Origin: Ruminococcus flavefaciens
Lineage (GTDB): Bacteria > Bacillota > Clostridia > Oscillospirales > Ruminococcaceae
Direction of reading: 5' to 3'
Length of the DNA stretch: 64,000 nt
Assembly: GCF_900108555.1 (NCBI RefSeq)
Contig: NZ_FNWV01000003.1
Coordinates: 279,214-343,213 of the forward strand
Shown: piece by piece, positions 52,168 through 60,304 of the stretch
Numbering within the stretch: the first letter of the stretch is position 1
Layout: each line of letters starts with the position of its first letter
Made by a program: the position numbers and the translations under genes
Notes under the pieces: generated by a model
What the model was told of the DNA's origin: nothing
What the model saw: the letters and a program-made list of their open reading frames with translations, nothing else
Databases searched by the model: none

Positions 52168-52551
52168 ATGAGGATAGAACACATTGCCATATTTGTAAAG
52201 GATCTTGAAGCTGCCCGTGAATTTTTCACGGAATATCTCGGCGGACACTCAAACAGCGGCTATCACAATAAAACTACTGATTTCAGATCTTACTTTATCA
52301 CCTTTGATGACGGCGCAAGACTTGAACTGATGAACAAGCCGCAGGTAGCCGATGCAGATGTTTCAGCCGAGCACATGGGGTATACCCATATCGCTTTCAG
52401 CGTGGGCAGCAGGGAAAAGGTGGACGAACTTACTGAGCGTCTGCGCTCGGCAGGTTACGAAGCAAAGAGCGGTCCGCGCACAACGGGTGACGGGTACTAT
52501 GAGAGCTGTATCGCTGCAATTGAGGAAAATCTTATCGAAATAACTGTCTGA
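52168..52551 (+). CDS. VOC-superfamily (glyoxalase-like) protein
   Basis: 127-residue vicinal-oxygen-chelate fold of two babbab halves: IEHIAIFVKDLEAAREFF at the start and MGYTHIAFSVGSREKVDEL in the middle. Potential metal ligands are His4, Glu in RLELMNK, His in YTHIAF and Glu near ENLIEI. Such proteins act as lactoylglutathione lyases, dioxygenases or resistance proteins; the substrate cannot be told. CGGAGGGACAAA precedes the start. The DUF3795 and MutS-like genes follow closely on the same strand. Confidence 0.82.
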   Translation: MRIEHIAIFVKDLEAAREFFTEYLGGHSNSGYHNKTTDFRSYFITFDDGARLELMNKPQVADADVSAEHMGYTHIAFSVGSREKVDELTERLRSAGYEAKSGPRTTGDGYYESCIAAIEENLIEITV

Positions 52552-52572
52552 ACTTATACGGAGGAACGAACT

Positions 52573-52968
52573 ATGAAACGTGGATTAGGTATAGCAAGGT
52601 GCGGACTTGCCTGCTGTCTGTGTTCTGAAAATTCTGAGTGCAAGGGCTGCAAGCGTGACGGCTTTAAGGAGCTCTCATGGTGCAAGGACGCTGAATGGTG
52701 CGAAAACAGGAAATGCGTCATTGAAAAGGGACTCAGAGGCTGCTATGAGTGCGAGCCTGCAAACTGCCGTAAAGGTTTGTATGCCGAGAAGATCAAGGCA
52801 AGAGCCTTTGCGGAATTCGCAAGGAGATACGGCATTGATGAACTGCTTGACTGCCTTGAACGCAACGAGAAAGCAGGAATAGTTTATCATCGTGAGGGCA
52901 TTATGGGCGATTACGATGAGTTCGATGACATGGAAAAGCTCATGGACTTTATAAGAAACGGAAATTGA
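52573..52968 (+). CDS. DUF3795 Cys-rich protein
   Basis: 131-residue protein with many Cys residues in DUF3795 order: CGLACCLCSENSECKGCKRD, then CKDAEWCENRKC and CYECEPANC. The pattern suggests binding of zinc or an iron-sulfur centre. The C-terminal half is helical. DUF3795 proteins are widespread in anaerobes and have no established role. Separated from the VOC gene by 21 bases, so probably co-transcribed. Confidence 0.82.
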   Translation: MKRGLGIARCGLACCLCSENSECKGCKRDGFKELSWCKDAEWCENRKCVIEKGLRGCYECEPANCRKGLYAEKIKARAFAEFARRYGIDELLDCLERNEKAGIVYHREGIMGDYDEFDDMEKLMDFIRNGN

Positions 52969-52995
52969 TTTTTTATTGATATAGGGAGAAATATA

Positions 52996-54639
52996 ATGGA
53001 AGCAGTGATCATCATATCAGCTATCGCAGCACTTTTTGTTATCTGCATGATCGTATTCAGTATAAGGAATAAAAGAGCTATTGACTATTACATAAGACAT
53101 TCCTTTGGCGACAGCAGCCGCGTAAAGGACGATGTTATGGACAGGACGGAAGCTATTTCGCGCCTGTTTGAAAATGAGAAAAAGAAGTACAACGAGTCCG
53201 AGCTTGTAGACGCTGTAACATGGGACGACCTTGACATGAAAACTGTCTTTTTCCGCGCAGATCATACCGACAGCTTTGCAGGTGAACAGTGCCTTTATTC
53301 GTCCATGCATATTCTCGGCGACAGAGATGCGGACGGACTGCTGAGCAATAAGACGGTGGAGTTCTTCGATAAAAACGAGGAAAAACGCAACAAGGTAAGG
53401 AAGATACTTCACGGTGTGGGCAAGCCTATAAGTGCCTATTATTCGGTAGATGTGGCTGAGGATATCGACTCGGAGTATCTTCCGTACAAGTTCGTCTATC
53501 CGCTTCTGATGATATCATTGCTGACATTTGGTATTTTGGGGATAATCCTGCATGATCCGCGGCTTATTATGCTGTGCATCTGCAATTACTTTGTAAATCT
53601 GGTAGTTCACATATTTCTGAAAAACAGCTTTGACAGAAAGCTTGAAACTCTTTTTTCTATGGGAATGACTATCAATGCAGGTTTTGGCATAAAGGACATA
53701 GTTCCCGAGCTGTCAAAGGAAGCGGACGAGAGCTTCAAAAAGCTGAAAAAGTCCGCCTCTATAATGAATCTTCTGAATATGAAAAAATCAATGACAAAGT
53801 CAGATGACGGAATGACCATGCTTATGGCGTATATCACCGACCCGTTCATGGTGGATTTTATACTTTACAACATAGGCTTGAAGGAGTTTGAGGGAAAAAC
53901 TCAGGATTACATGAAAATATTCAGGTTTGTAGGCGAGATCGACTGCTCCATAGCCATTGCTTCGTTCAGAAGAAGTCTTGAAGGCTACTGCGTACCCGAA
54001 ATAAACAGCGATAAGCGTATAGAGTACAAAGGACTTTTTCATCCGCTTATCTCCGAGCCTGTTGCAAATGACCTGACACAGGAGAAAAATATGCTCCTTA
54101 CAGGCTCAAATGCTTCGGGAAAATCCACATTCATAAAGGCTGCTGCTATAAATCTCATTCTCGGACAGTCCATATTCACCTGTACAGCGGAGCAGGCTTC
54201 CATACCGCGCTGCGGAGTCATTACGTCAATGGCAGTCCGCGACGATCTTGCTTCGGGGGAGAGCTACTATATCCGCGAGATAAAGTATCTGAAACGTATG
54301 ACAGAGGCGGCAAAGGACGGCAGGCTGCTTTTCTTTGCTATAGACGAGATACTCAAAGGTACAAACACAAAGGAGAGGATAGCCGCATCAAAGGCGATAC
54401 TGCGCTATTTTGACAGGGCAAACTGTATGCTCATGGTAGCTACGCATGATATCGAGCTTGCGGAAGCCTTTGAAGGTCGGTACGAAAACTATTATTTCTG
54501 CGAAAAGCTTGATGAGGAAGATGTTGTATTCGATTACATGATACATAAGGGTATATGCCGTTCAAGCAATGCTATAAAGCTATTGAGCGTTATCGGCTTC
54601 CCCGAGGAGATAATAAACGACGCTCTTTCGGAGCTGTGA
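52996..54639 (+). CDS. Membrane-anchored MutS-like ATPase
   Basis: 547-residue protein with a MutS C-terminal ATPase: Walker A TGSNASGKST at about residue 370, Walker B LLFFAIDEILKGTN, and the ST(H)D-like VATHDIELA. It has an N-terminal membrane helix (about 2-22) and two more at about 168-210, and lacks the mismatch-recognition and connector domains of MutS. Similar membrane MutS-like proteins occur in Firmicutes with unknown function. Mismatch repair is unlikely given membrane location; a role in membrane-linked DNA handling is speculation. Co-directional with the two preceding genes. Confidence 0.85.
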   Translation: MEAVIIISAIAALFVICMIVFSIRNKRAIDYYIRHSFGDSSRVKDDVMDRTEAISRLFENEKKKYNESELVDAVTWDDLDMKTVFFRADHTDSFAGEQCLYSSMHILGDRDADGLLSNKTVEFFDKNEEKRNKVRKILHGVGKPISAYYSVDVAEDIDSEYLPYKFVYPLLMISLLTFGILGIILHDPRLIMLCICNYFVNLVVHIFLKNSFDRKLETLFSMGMTINAGFGIKDIVPELSKEADESFKKLKKSASIMNLLNMKKSMTKSDDGMTMLMAYITDPFMVDFILYNIGLKEFEGKTQDYMKIFRFVGEIDCSIAIASFRRSLEGYCVPEINSDKRIEYKGLFHPLISEPVANDLTQEKNMLLTGSNASGKSTFIKAAAINLILGQSIFTCTAEQASIPRCGVITSMAVRDDLASGESYYIREIKYLKRMTEAAKDGRLLFFAIDEILKGTNTKERIAASKAILRYFDRANCMLMVATHDIELAEAFEGRYENYYFCEKLDEEDVVFDYMIHKGICRSSNAIKLLSVIGFPEEIINDALSEL

Positions 54640-54643
54640 TGCT

Positions 54644-54942
54644 AAAAGGCTGTCATAAGTGCAATGCCTGTAAAGAAATCTACGGTTGTCTATTGAGGAG
54701 GACCCTTTTGAAAAAGGGTCTCCCCTCAAACTCCCCTCCTAAAACTTATGTTTTTATTTTTTTCATATAGGGCGCGACCTGTAAATTAGCAGGTCTTTTT
54801 TATTATGTACGCGCCCTATATGAAAAAAATCAGATAAAAGTCTTTGGAAAGGGGTTCGGGGAAGAACCTTTCTTCAGAAAGGTTTTCCCCGATAAATAAC
54901 TATAAACTTCTTTATAAGCAATGCATTTACGGCAGCCTTTTT
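54644..54942. repeat. 300-bp composite palindromic repeat (MITE-like)
   Basis: Two diverged arms in opposite orientation: left arm 54,644-54,776 and right arm 54,810-54,942. Each arm starts with AAAGGCTG, contains a 20-base hairpin (for example GACCCTTTTGAAAAAGGGTC at left) and ends with CATATAGGGCGCG. The centre carries a terminator-like GACCTG/CAGGTC hairpin with TTTTTT (about 54,777-54,800). It holds no gene. The inverted arms suggest a nonautonomous mobile element or two head-to-head copies of a REP-like repeat. Confidence 0.65.
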
Positions 54943-54988
54943 CACATATTTCCCAAAATTGTACCGATTGTAAAAGCTAATTTTTATA

Positions 54989-55017
54989 TTGCATTTTGGT
55001 GAGATTTATGTTATTAT
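54989..55017 (+). promoter_or_regulatory. Promoter of carB
   Basis: TTGCAT (54989-54994), 17 bases, TATTAT (55012-55017). Confidence 0.6.
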
Positions 55018-55034
55018 ATAAGGTAAGAAGTTGC

Positions 55035-55081
55035 GCCATGACGTTTCATGGCAAATATACAAACGTACATTTTTTTGTACG
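55035..55081 (+). other. Tandem hairpins in the carB leader
   Basis: GCCATGA-CGTT-TCATGGC (55035-55052) and CGTACA-TTTTTT-TGTACG (55064-55081). No PyrR-type binding loop was recognised. The second hairpin ends about 10 bases before the ribosome binding site. Confidence 0.45.
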
Positions 55082-55096
55082 AGTCAGGAGAATAAT

Positions 55097-58000
55097 ATGC
55101 CAAAAAGACAGGATATTAACAAGATCATGATCATCGGTTCAGGTCCTATCATCATAGGACAGGCTTGCGAGTTTGACTATTCGGGAACACAGGCTTGTAA
55201 GGCTCTGCGTCAGCTGGGCTATGAGATCGTTCTTGTTAACTCAAACCCTGCAACTATCATGACAGACCCCGATGTTGCGGATATCACTTACATTGAGCCT
55301 CTTAATCTCGAAAGACTTACACAGATCATCGAAAAAGAACGTCCTGATGCTCTCCTTCCTAACCTTGGCGGACAGTCGGGACTTAACCTCTGCTCCGAGC
55401 TTGATCAGGCAGGCGTACTCAAAAAGTACAATGTACAGGTCATCGGTGTACAGGTAGATGCTATCGAGCGCGGTGAGGACCGTATCGAATTCAAGAACGC
55501 TATGAGCGCACTCGGTATCGGTATGCCGAGAAGTGAGGTCGCTTATTCCGTAGATGAGGCTGTAAAGATAGCTGAAAAGCTGAAATATCCTGTTGTTCTG
55601 CGTCCTGCATACACTATGGGCGGCGCAGGCGGCGGCATGGTATATAATGTTGACGAGCTCAAAGTAGTATGTGCAAGAGGACTTCAGGCATCTCTCGTCG
55701 GACAGGTACTTGTTGAAGAATGTATCTTCGGCTGGGAAGAGCTTGAGCTTGAAGTTGTACGTGATGCTGAGAATAACAAGATCACAGTATGCTTCATCGA
55801 GAATATTGATCCTATCGGCGTACACACAGGTGACTCATTCTGTTCTGCACCTATGCTCACTATCCCGGAGGACGTTCAGAAAACTCTTCAGGAGATGTCA
55901 TACAAGATAATCGAGTCCATCGAAGTCATCGGCGGCTGTAACTGTCAGTTCGCCCGTGATCCCGAGACAGGACGTATAGTTGTTATCGAGATCAATCCAA
56001 GAACTTCACGTTCTTCCGCACTTGCTTCAAAGGCTACAGGCTTCCCGATAGCTCTCGTATCCGCTATGCTTGCCTGCGGACTTACACTTAAAGATATCCC
56101 TTGTGGAAAGTACGGTACTCTTGACAAGTACGTTCCGGACGGTGATTATATAGTTATCAAGTTTGCTCGCTGGGCATTTGAGAAATTCAAGGGCGCAGAG
56201 GACAAGCTTGGTACACAGATGAAGGCTGTCGGTGAGGTAATGAGCATCGGCAAGACCTACAAGGAAGCATTCCAGAAGGCTATCCGTTCACTTGAAATAG
56301 GACGCTATGGTCTCGGATTTGCTAAGAACTTCAACAATATGACAAAGGACGAGCTCCTTGCACAGCTCCGTTTCCCTACAAGCGAGAGACAGTTCGTTAT
56401 GTATGAGGCACTCCGCAAGGGCGCAACTGTTGACGAGCTCCACGACCTCACAAAGATAAAGAAGTACTTCATCGAGCAGATGAAGGAGCTTGTTGACGAG
56501 GAAGAGGCACTTCTCAAGAACAAGGGTGCTGTTCCTGCAAACGATGTACTCAAGCAGGCTAAGCTTGACGGCTTCTCAGACCGTTACCTCAGCTCTATCC
56601 TTGAAGTAACAGAGGAAGAGATAAGAAACGCACGTACAGCTATCGGCGTTAAGGAATCATGGGAAGGCGTTCACGTAAGCGGTACACAGAATGCTGCATA
56701 TTACTATTCAACATATCACCTTGATGCTGACAAGAGCCCTGTAAATACAGACAAGCCAAAGATAATGATCCTCGGCGGCGGTCCTAACAGAATAGGTCAG
56801 GGTATCGAATTCGACTACTGCTGCGTTCACGCTGCACTTGCACTTAAAAAGCTTGGATTTGAGTCAATTATCGTAAACTGCAACCCTGAGACAGTTTCTA
56901 CTGACTATGATACATCAGACAAGCTCTATTTTGAGCCTCTTACACTTGAAGATGTTCTCGCTATACACGAAAAGGAGAAGCCTGTAGGCGTTATCGCTCA
57001 GTTCGGCGGACAGACTCCTCTTAACCTTGCAAACGACCTTAAGAAGTACGGTGTAAATATCCTTGGTACAACTCCCGAGACTATCGACCTTGCTGAGGAC
57101 AGAGATCACTTCCGCGCAATGATGGATAAGCTCGGCATACCTATGCCTGAGGCAGGAATGGCTGTAAATGCCGATGAAGCTATCGCTATCGCAAACAAGA
57201 TAGGCTATCCTGTAATGGTTCGTCCTTCCTACGTTCTCGGCGGACGCGGCATGGAGATAGTTCACGATGACGAGATGATGAGAGTATACATGAACGCTGC
57301 TGTAGGCGTAACTCCTGACAGACCTATCCTCATCGACCGTTTCCTCAACCACGCTACAGAATGCGAGGCTGACGCTATTTCCGACGGCACACACTGCTTC
57401 GTTCCATGCGTTATGGAGCATATCGAGCTTGCAGGCGTTCACTCGGGCGACTCCGCTTGTATACTTCCTTCAAAGAACCTCACAGAGAAGCAGGTCGCTA
57501 CTATCAAGGAGTACACAAAGAAGATAGCTGTAGAGATGAACGTATGCGGACTTATGAATATGCAGTACGCTATCGAGGGCGATACAGTATACGTTCTCGA
57601 AGCTAATCCCCGTGCATCAAGAACAGTTCCGCTGGTATCAAAGGTATGCGATATCAACATGGTAAAGATCGCTACAGATATTATCACATCTTCACTTACA
57701 GGCAGACCTTCTCCCGTACCTGAGCTCAAAGACAAGCAGATCGGTCACTACGGCGTTAAGGAAGCTGTATTCCCGTTCAATATGTTCCCTGAGGTAGATC
57801 CTCTCCTCGGACCTGAGATGCGTTCAACAGGTGAAGTTCTCGGTATCTCACCTTCCTTCGGTGAAGCATACTACAAGGCACAGGAAGCTACAAAGAACAA
57901 GCTCCCGCTGGAGGGAACAGTTCTCCTCAGCGTATGCGAGAGAGACAAGCCCGAGCTTGTAGACATTGCAAAGTCATTCAACGAGCTCGGATTCCACATC

Positions 58001-58318
58001 ATCGCAACAGGCAGAAGCTATGAGATGATAAAGGAAGCAGGTATCCCATGTGATAAGATATTCAAGCTTTACGAGGGACGTCCGAATATCGCTGACCAGA
58101 TCGCAAACGGCGAGATACAGATGATAATCAATACACCTGCCGGCAAGACAAGTGTACACGATGACAGCTACATCAGAAAGGCTGCTATCAAGCACAGAAT
58201 ACCATACATGACAACTATGGCAGCTGCAAAGGCAAGTGCAGAGGGTATCAAGGCTATCAAGCACAATACTCACCTCGGCGTTAAGTCGCTTCAGGCTCAT
58301 CACGCTGATATTAAGTAA
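55097..58318 (+). CDS. carB: Carbamoyl-phosphate synthase large subunit
   Basis: 1,073 residues, the family's usual length. Two homologous ATP-grasp halves are seen: first half begins KIMIIGSGPIIIGQACEFDYSGTQACKALR, quoted in part, with MGGAGGGM; second half begins ILGGGPNRIGQGIEFDYCC with GGRGMEIVHD. The C-terminal MGS-like allosteric domain includes IATGRSYEMIKE and MIINTPAGK. It makes carbamoyl phosphate for arginine and pyrimidine synthesis from bicarbonate, ATP and ammonia delivered by CarA. carA is not next to it here, so CarA must be encoded elsewhere. CAGGAGAATAAT precedes ATG 55097. Confidence 0.96.
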   Translation: MPKRQDINKIMIIGSGPIIIGQACEFDYSGTQACKALRQLGYEIVLVNSNPATIMTDPDVADITYIEPLNLERLTQIIEKERPDALLPNLGGQSGLNLCSELDQAGVLKKYNVQVIGVQVDAIERGEDRIEFKNAMSALGIGMPRSEVAYSVDEAVKIAEKLKYPVVLRPAYTMGGAGGGMVYNVDELKVVCARGLQASLVGQVLVEECIFGWEELELEVVRDAENNKITVCFIENIDPIGVHTGDSFCSAPMLTIPEDVQKTLQEMSYKIIESIEVIGGCNCQFARDPETGRIVVIEINPRTSRSSALASKATGFPIALVSAMLACGLTLKDIPCGKYGTLDKYVPDGDYIVIKFARWAFEKFKGAEDKLGTQMKAVGEVMSIGKTYKEAFQKAIRSLEIGRYGLGFAKNFNNMTKDELLAQLRFPTSERQFVMYEALRKGATVDELHDLTKIKKYFIEQMKELVDEEEALLKNKGAVPANDVLKQAKLDGFSDRYLSSILEVTEEEIRNARTAIGVKESWEGVHVSGTQNAAYYYSTYHLDADKSPVNTDKPKIMILGGGPNRIGQGIEFDYCCVHAALALKKLGFESIIVNCNPETVSTDYDTSDKLYFEPLTLEDVLAIHEKEKPVGVIAQFGGQTPLNLANDLKKYGVNILGTTPETIDLAEDRDHFRAMMDKLGIPMPEAGMAVNADEAIAIANKIGYPVMVRPSYVLGGRGMEIVHDDEMMRVYMNAAVGVTPDRPILIDRFLNHATECEADAISDGTHCFVPCVMEHIELAGVHSGDSACILPSKNLTEKQVATIKEYTKKIAVEMNVCGLMNMQYAIEGDTVYVLEANPRASRTVPLVSKVCDINMVKIATDIITSSLTGRPSPVPELKDKQIGHYGVKEAVFPFNMFPEVDPLLGPEMRSTGEVLGISPSFGEAYYKAQEATKNKLPLEGTVLLSVCERDKPELVDIAKSFNELGFHIIATGRSYEMIKEAGIPCDKIFKLYEGRPNIADQIANGEIQMIINTPAGKTSVHDDSYIRKAAIKHRIPYMTTMAAAKASAEGIKAIKHNTHLGVKSLQAHHADIK

Positions 58319-58324
58319 TAAACA

Positions 58325-58357
58325 AGTGCCGCTTCGTAATGGAGCGGCACTTTTAAT
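58325..58357 (+). terminator. Terminator of carB
   Basis: AAGTGCCGCT pairs with AGCGGCACTT around TTCGTAATGG-type loop, followed by TTTAATT. Confidence 0.8.
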
Positions 58358-58359
58358 TC

Positions 58360-58600
58360 ATAATTGTAGCCATTAGCCTTTAGCCGTTAGCAAGTGAGCA
58401 GCACTGTAGGGGCGACTGTATCAATGCGTAATTAAAAGTACTGTAAGCTAAGAGTTAAGAACTAAGAACTAAGAGCTAAGCAGGGGCGAGTTCTGCTCGC
58501 CCGAGCCTTACGATGTAAATAACATGAGCGCACTGTAGGGGCTGCCTTTGGCAGTCCGAAACGTTTCATTACGGGAAACCTTACAAGTGAAGGCGTCCCT
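58360..58600. repeat. Mixed dispersed repeats after carB
   Basis: Contains TTAGCCGTTAGC-like text related to the 52,041 element, two copies of CACTGTAGGGGC (near 58,403 and 58,531), a short tandem series of AACTAAG-like heptamers (about 58,447-58,481) and the hairpin GGGCGAG-TTCT-GCTCGCCC. No gene is present; looks like a landing zone for small repeats. Confidence 0.5.
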
Positions 58601-58640
58601 GTAATTACCTAAAAGCTTCTATATAACCGTATCCAACGCA

Positions 58641-58669
58641 AAAAGCGGACGATCTAAGTCGTCCGCTTT
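58641..58669 (-). terminator. Terminator of the VanY-type gene
   Basis: AAAGCGGACGA pairs with TCGTCCGCTTT; on the minus strand TTTTTGCG follows. Confidence 0.8.
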
Positions 58670-58673
58670 GTCA

Positions 58674-59804
58674 TTAATATTCACTGTAATCGTCAGTATC
58701 TTCCGAATTATCATCTTCACCTTCATCGGTGCTGTTTTCGGTATTTTCTTCGGAAGCGTCCTCAAATGTCTTTGTGGGAGCTTCTTCCACGATAGGCTTC
58801 TGTCCCTTGTAAACGGTCACTATGAAGCCATCTACGTTATTTCCCGATATCTCGTATCTTACACCTGCTGGTACAGGAACGGTAGTCTTGTCGTTTCCGT
58901 CGTCAGACTTTACGAAGTAGACCTCATATTCATTGCCCTTATCATCTGAAAATTCCAGATGCTCCTTGTCATATGGGTGTTCGCCTATGAGCTTGATATA
59001 CTCTTCAAGGCAAAGGTCATTAGCGTCCATATAGTATGCATGAGGTATGCCTACATAGCGGAAATGCCATGGCTCGTTCTGGAAGCCTGTTATCTTCTCC
59101 TTGCTTGAAGTGTAGCGCACTATAAAGCCGTATTTATAGCAGTTTGCGTTTATCCATTCAAAATCGCCTGTGCCCTGATAATCGTTGTTTTCAGTTTCGC
59201 TGAAGTCGAATGCAAGACCTGTTTCATGCTCGCTGAATCCCGGCTTTGCAACTCTTGTGGACTCTTCTCCGCCGTTGTTTGCAACATCGTTATCATAAAG
59301 CTCCTGCTGGAAATCCGTTGTTCTGTATGAACCGTAGATAATGAGAGTGTCATTCTGATACTTGTCGTAGAAGTCCTGTATCATCTTGACCATAGGTGAG
59401 TAGACTTCTTTGAGTATGGTATAAGTCGAGTCAACTGCGCTGAAAAAGTTTATCTCGTTCTCATAGTTCATATCAGTGATGCTTACGAGATCTTCGTCAC
59501 CGCCGAAGTACTGATGCTCTTTATTTACAAGGATAAGATCGCCGCGGAACTTGTCCTTTGTATTTACAGAAAGGGATTCATAGATAGTCTGATTTGGATC
59601 GGGCAGAGTCGTAGCTGACGGATCTTCGATATCTATATTATTATTCTGTTCAACATAAGGCGAAGGCTCAACGGTCTTTGCGTGATTAAGACTGTTCCTG
59701 ATAAAGAAAGCGCAAGTTCCGAGAAGGACAAGGCTTATAGCTATCTCAGTGGTAGTTTTTGCTCGTCGTATACTTTTTTCTTTGCTGATTTTCTTTTTGG
59801 ACAT
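58674..59804 (-). CDS. D-alanyl-D-alanine carboxypeptidase, VanY/M15B family
   Basis: 376-residue membrane-anchored zinc peptidase. Residues about 17-36 form a membrane helix, followed by a low-complexity region. The M15B core lies at about 130-270: zinc ligands in SEHETGLAFDFSE and in NEPWHFRYVG, with the catalytic Glu before WH. The C-terminal tail is very acidic (Glu/Asp/Asn/Thr). It trims the terminal D-Ala of peptidoglycan stem peptides. No vancomycin-resistance genes are nearby, so a housekeeping wall-maturation role is likely. Confidence 0.9.
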   Translation of the reverse strand: MSKKKISKEKSIRRAKTTTEIAISLVLLGTCAFFIRNSLNHAKTVEPSPYVEQNNNIDIEDPSATTLPDPNQTIYESLSVNTKDKFRGDLILVNKEHQYFGGDEDLVSITDMNYENEINFFSAVDSTYTILKEVYSPMVKMIQDFYDKYQNDTLIIYGSYRTTDFQQELYDNDVANNGGEESTRVAKPGFSEHETGLAFDFSETENNDYQGTGDFEWINANCYKYGFIVRYTSSKEKITGFQNEPWHFRYVGIPHAYYMDANDLCLEEYIKLIGEHPYDKEHLEFSDDKGNEYEVYFVKSDDGNDKTTVPVPAGVRYEISGNNVDGFIVTVYKGQKPIVEEAPTKTFEDASEENTENSTDEGEDDNSEDTDDYSEY

Positions 59805-60162
59805 ATGTCTGCTCCATTCCGCTGCTCAATAAGCAGCCGCATCATTGGGGAACTCACTGGTTCCGCTTTACTTTTGTTCTTTTTATCTCTATAAATTCCG
59901 TATAAATGGACGTATAGACTTATTATATCATAGTTCGCGCTAAAAATATAGTGTTAGCGATACATCTTTGTAAAGGTGCAGTATTGGATATGTCGATAAA
60001 ATCTATAAATTGTGAGCTTTCGACAATTTTTTTCAGCCCGATCAGCCGCATAGCCGCTGATATATAAAATAGCTAAACACTCATACACCTGTAATATAGT
60101 GTTAATCTTCACAAAAAGGGTATAGCAATTAAGACAGTATTGCACAATCTTTTTTTAATCAC
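59805..60162. other. Intergenic region between divergent genes
   Basis: About 360 bases without a gene. A -10-like TATAAT for the minus-strand gene is at 59,927-59,922 without a good -35. Nothing else was supported. Confidence 0.5.
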
Positions 60163-60191
60163 TTGAAAATGCTTTAAAAAAATGTTATAAT
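60163..60191 (+). promoter_or_regulatory. Promoter of the zinc-ribbon repeat protein gene
   Basis: TTGAAA (60163-60168), 17 bases, TATAAT (60186-60191). Confidence 0.72.
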
Positions 60192-60235
60192 GTATAGTGG
60201 AAGTATGGGCAAATTCTTTAATTAAGCGACTTGTT

Positions 60236-60273
60236 AAAGACCGCTCCGTTGGGGATATCGATCTGCGGTCTTT
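60236..60273 (+). other. Terminator-like hairpin in the leader
   Basis: AAAGACCGC pairs with GCGGTCTTT with a 20-base interior, then ATTTCATCTT. It sits between promoter and ribosome binding site and may attenuate transcription. Confidence 0.5.
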
Positions 60274-60304
60274 ATTTCATCTTCGCGTTAAAGGAAGTGA
60301 TTCT

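Noticed and set aside
55035..55081. PyrR-regulated pyrimidine attenuator before carB
   Set aside because: The hairpins lack the PyrR binding-loop consensus and no antiterminator/terminator pair could be drawn.
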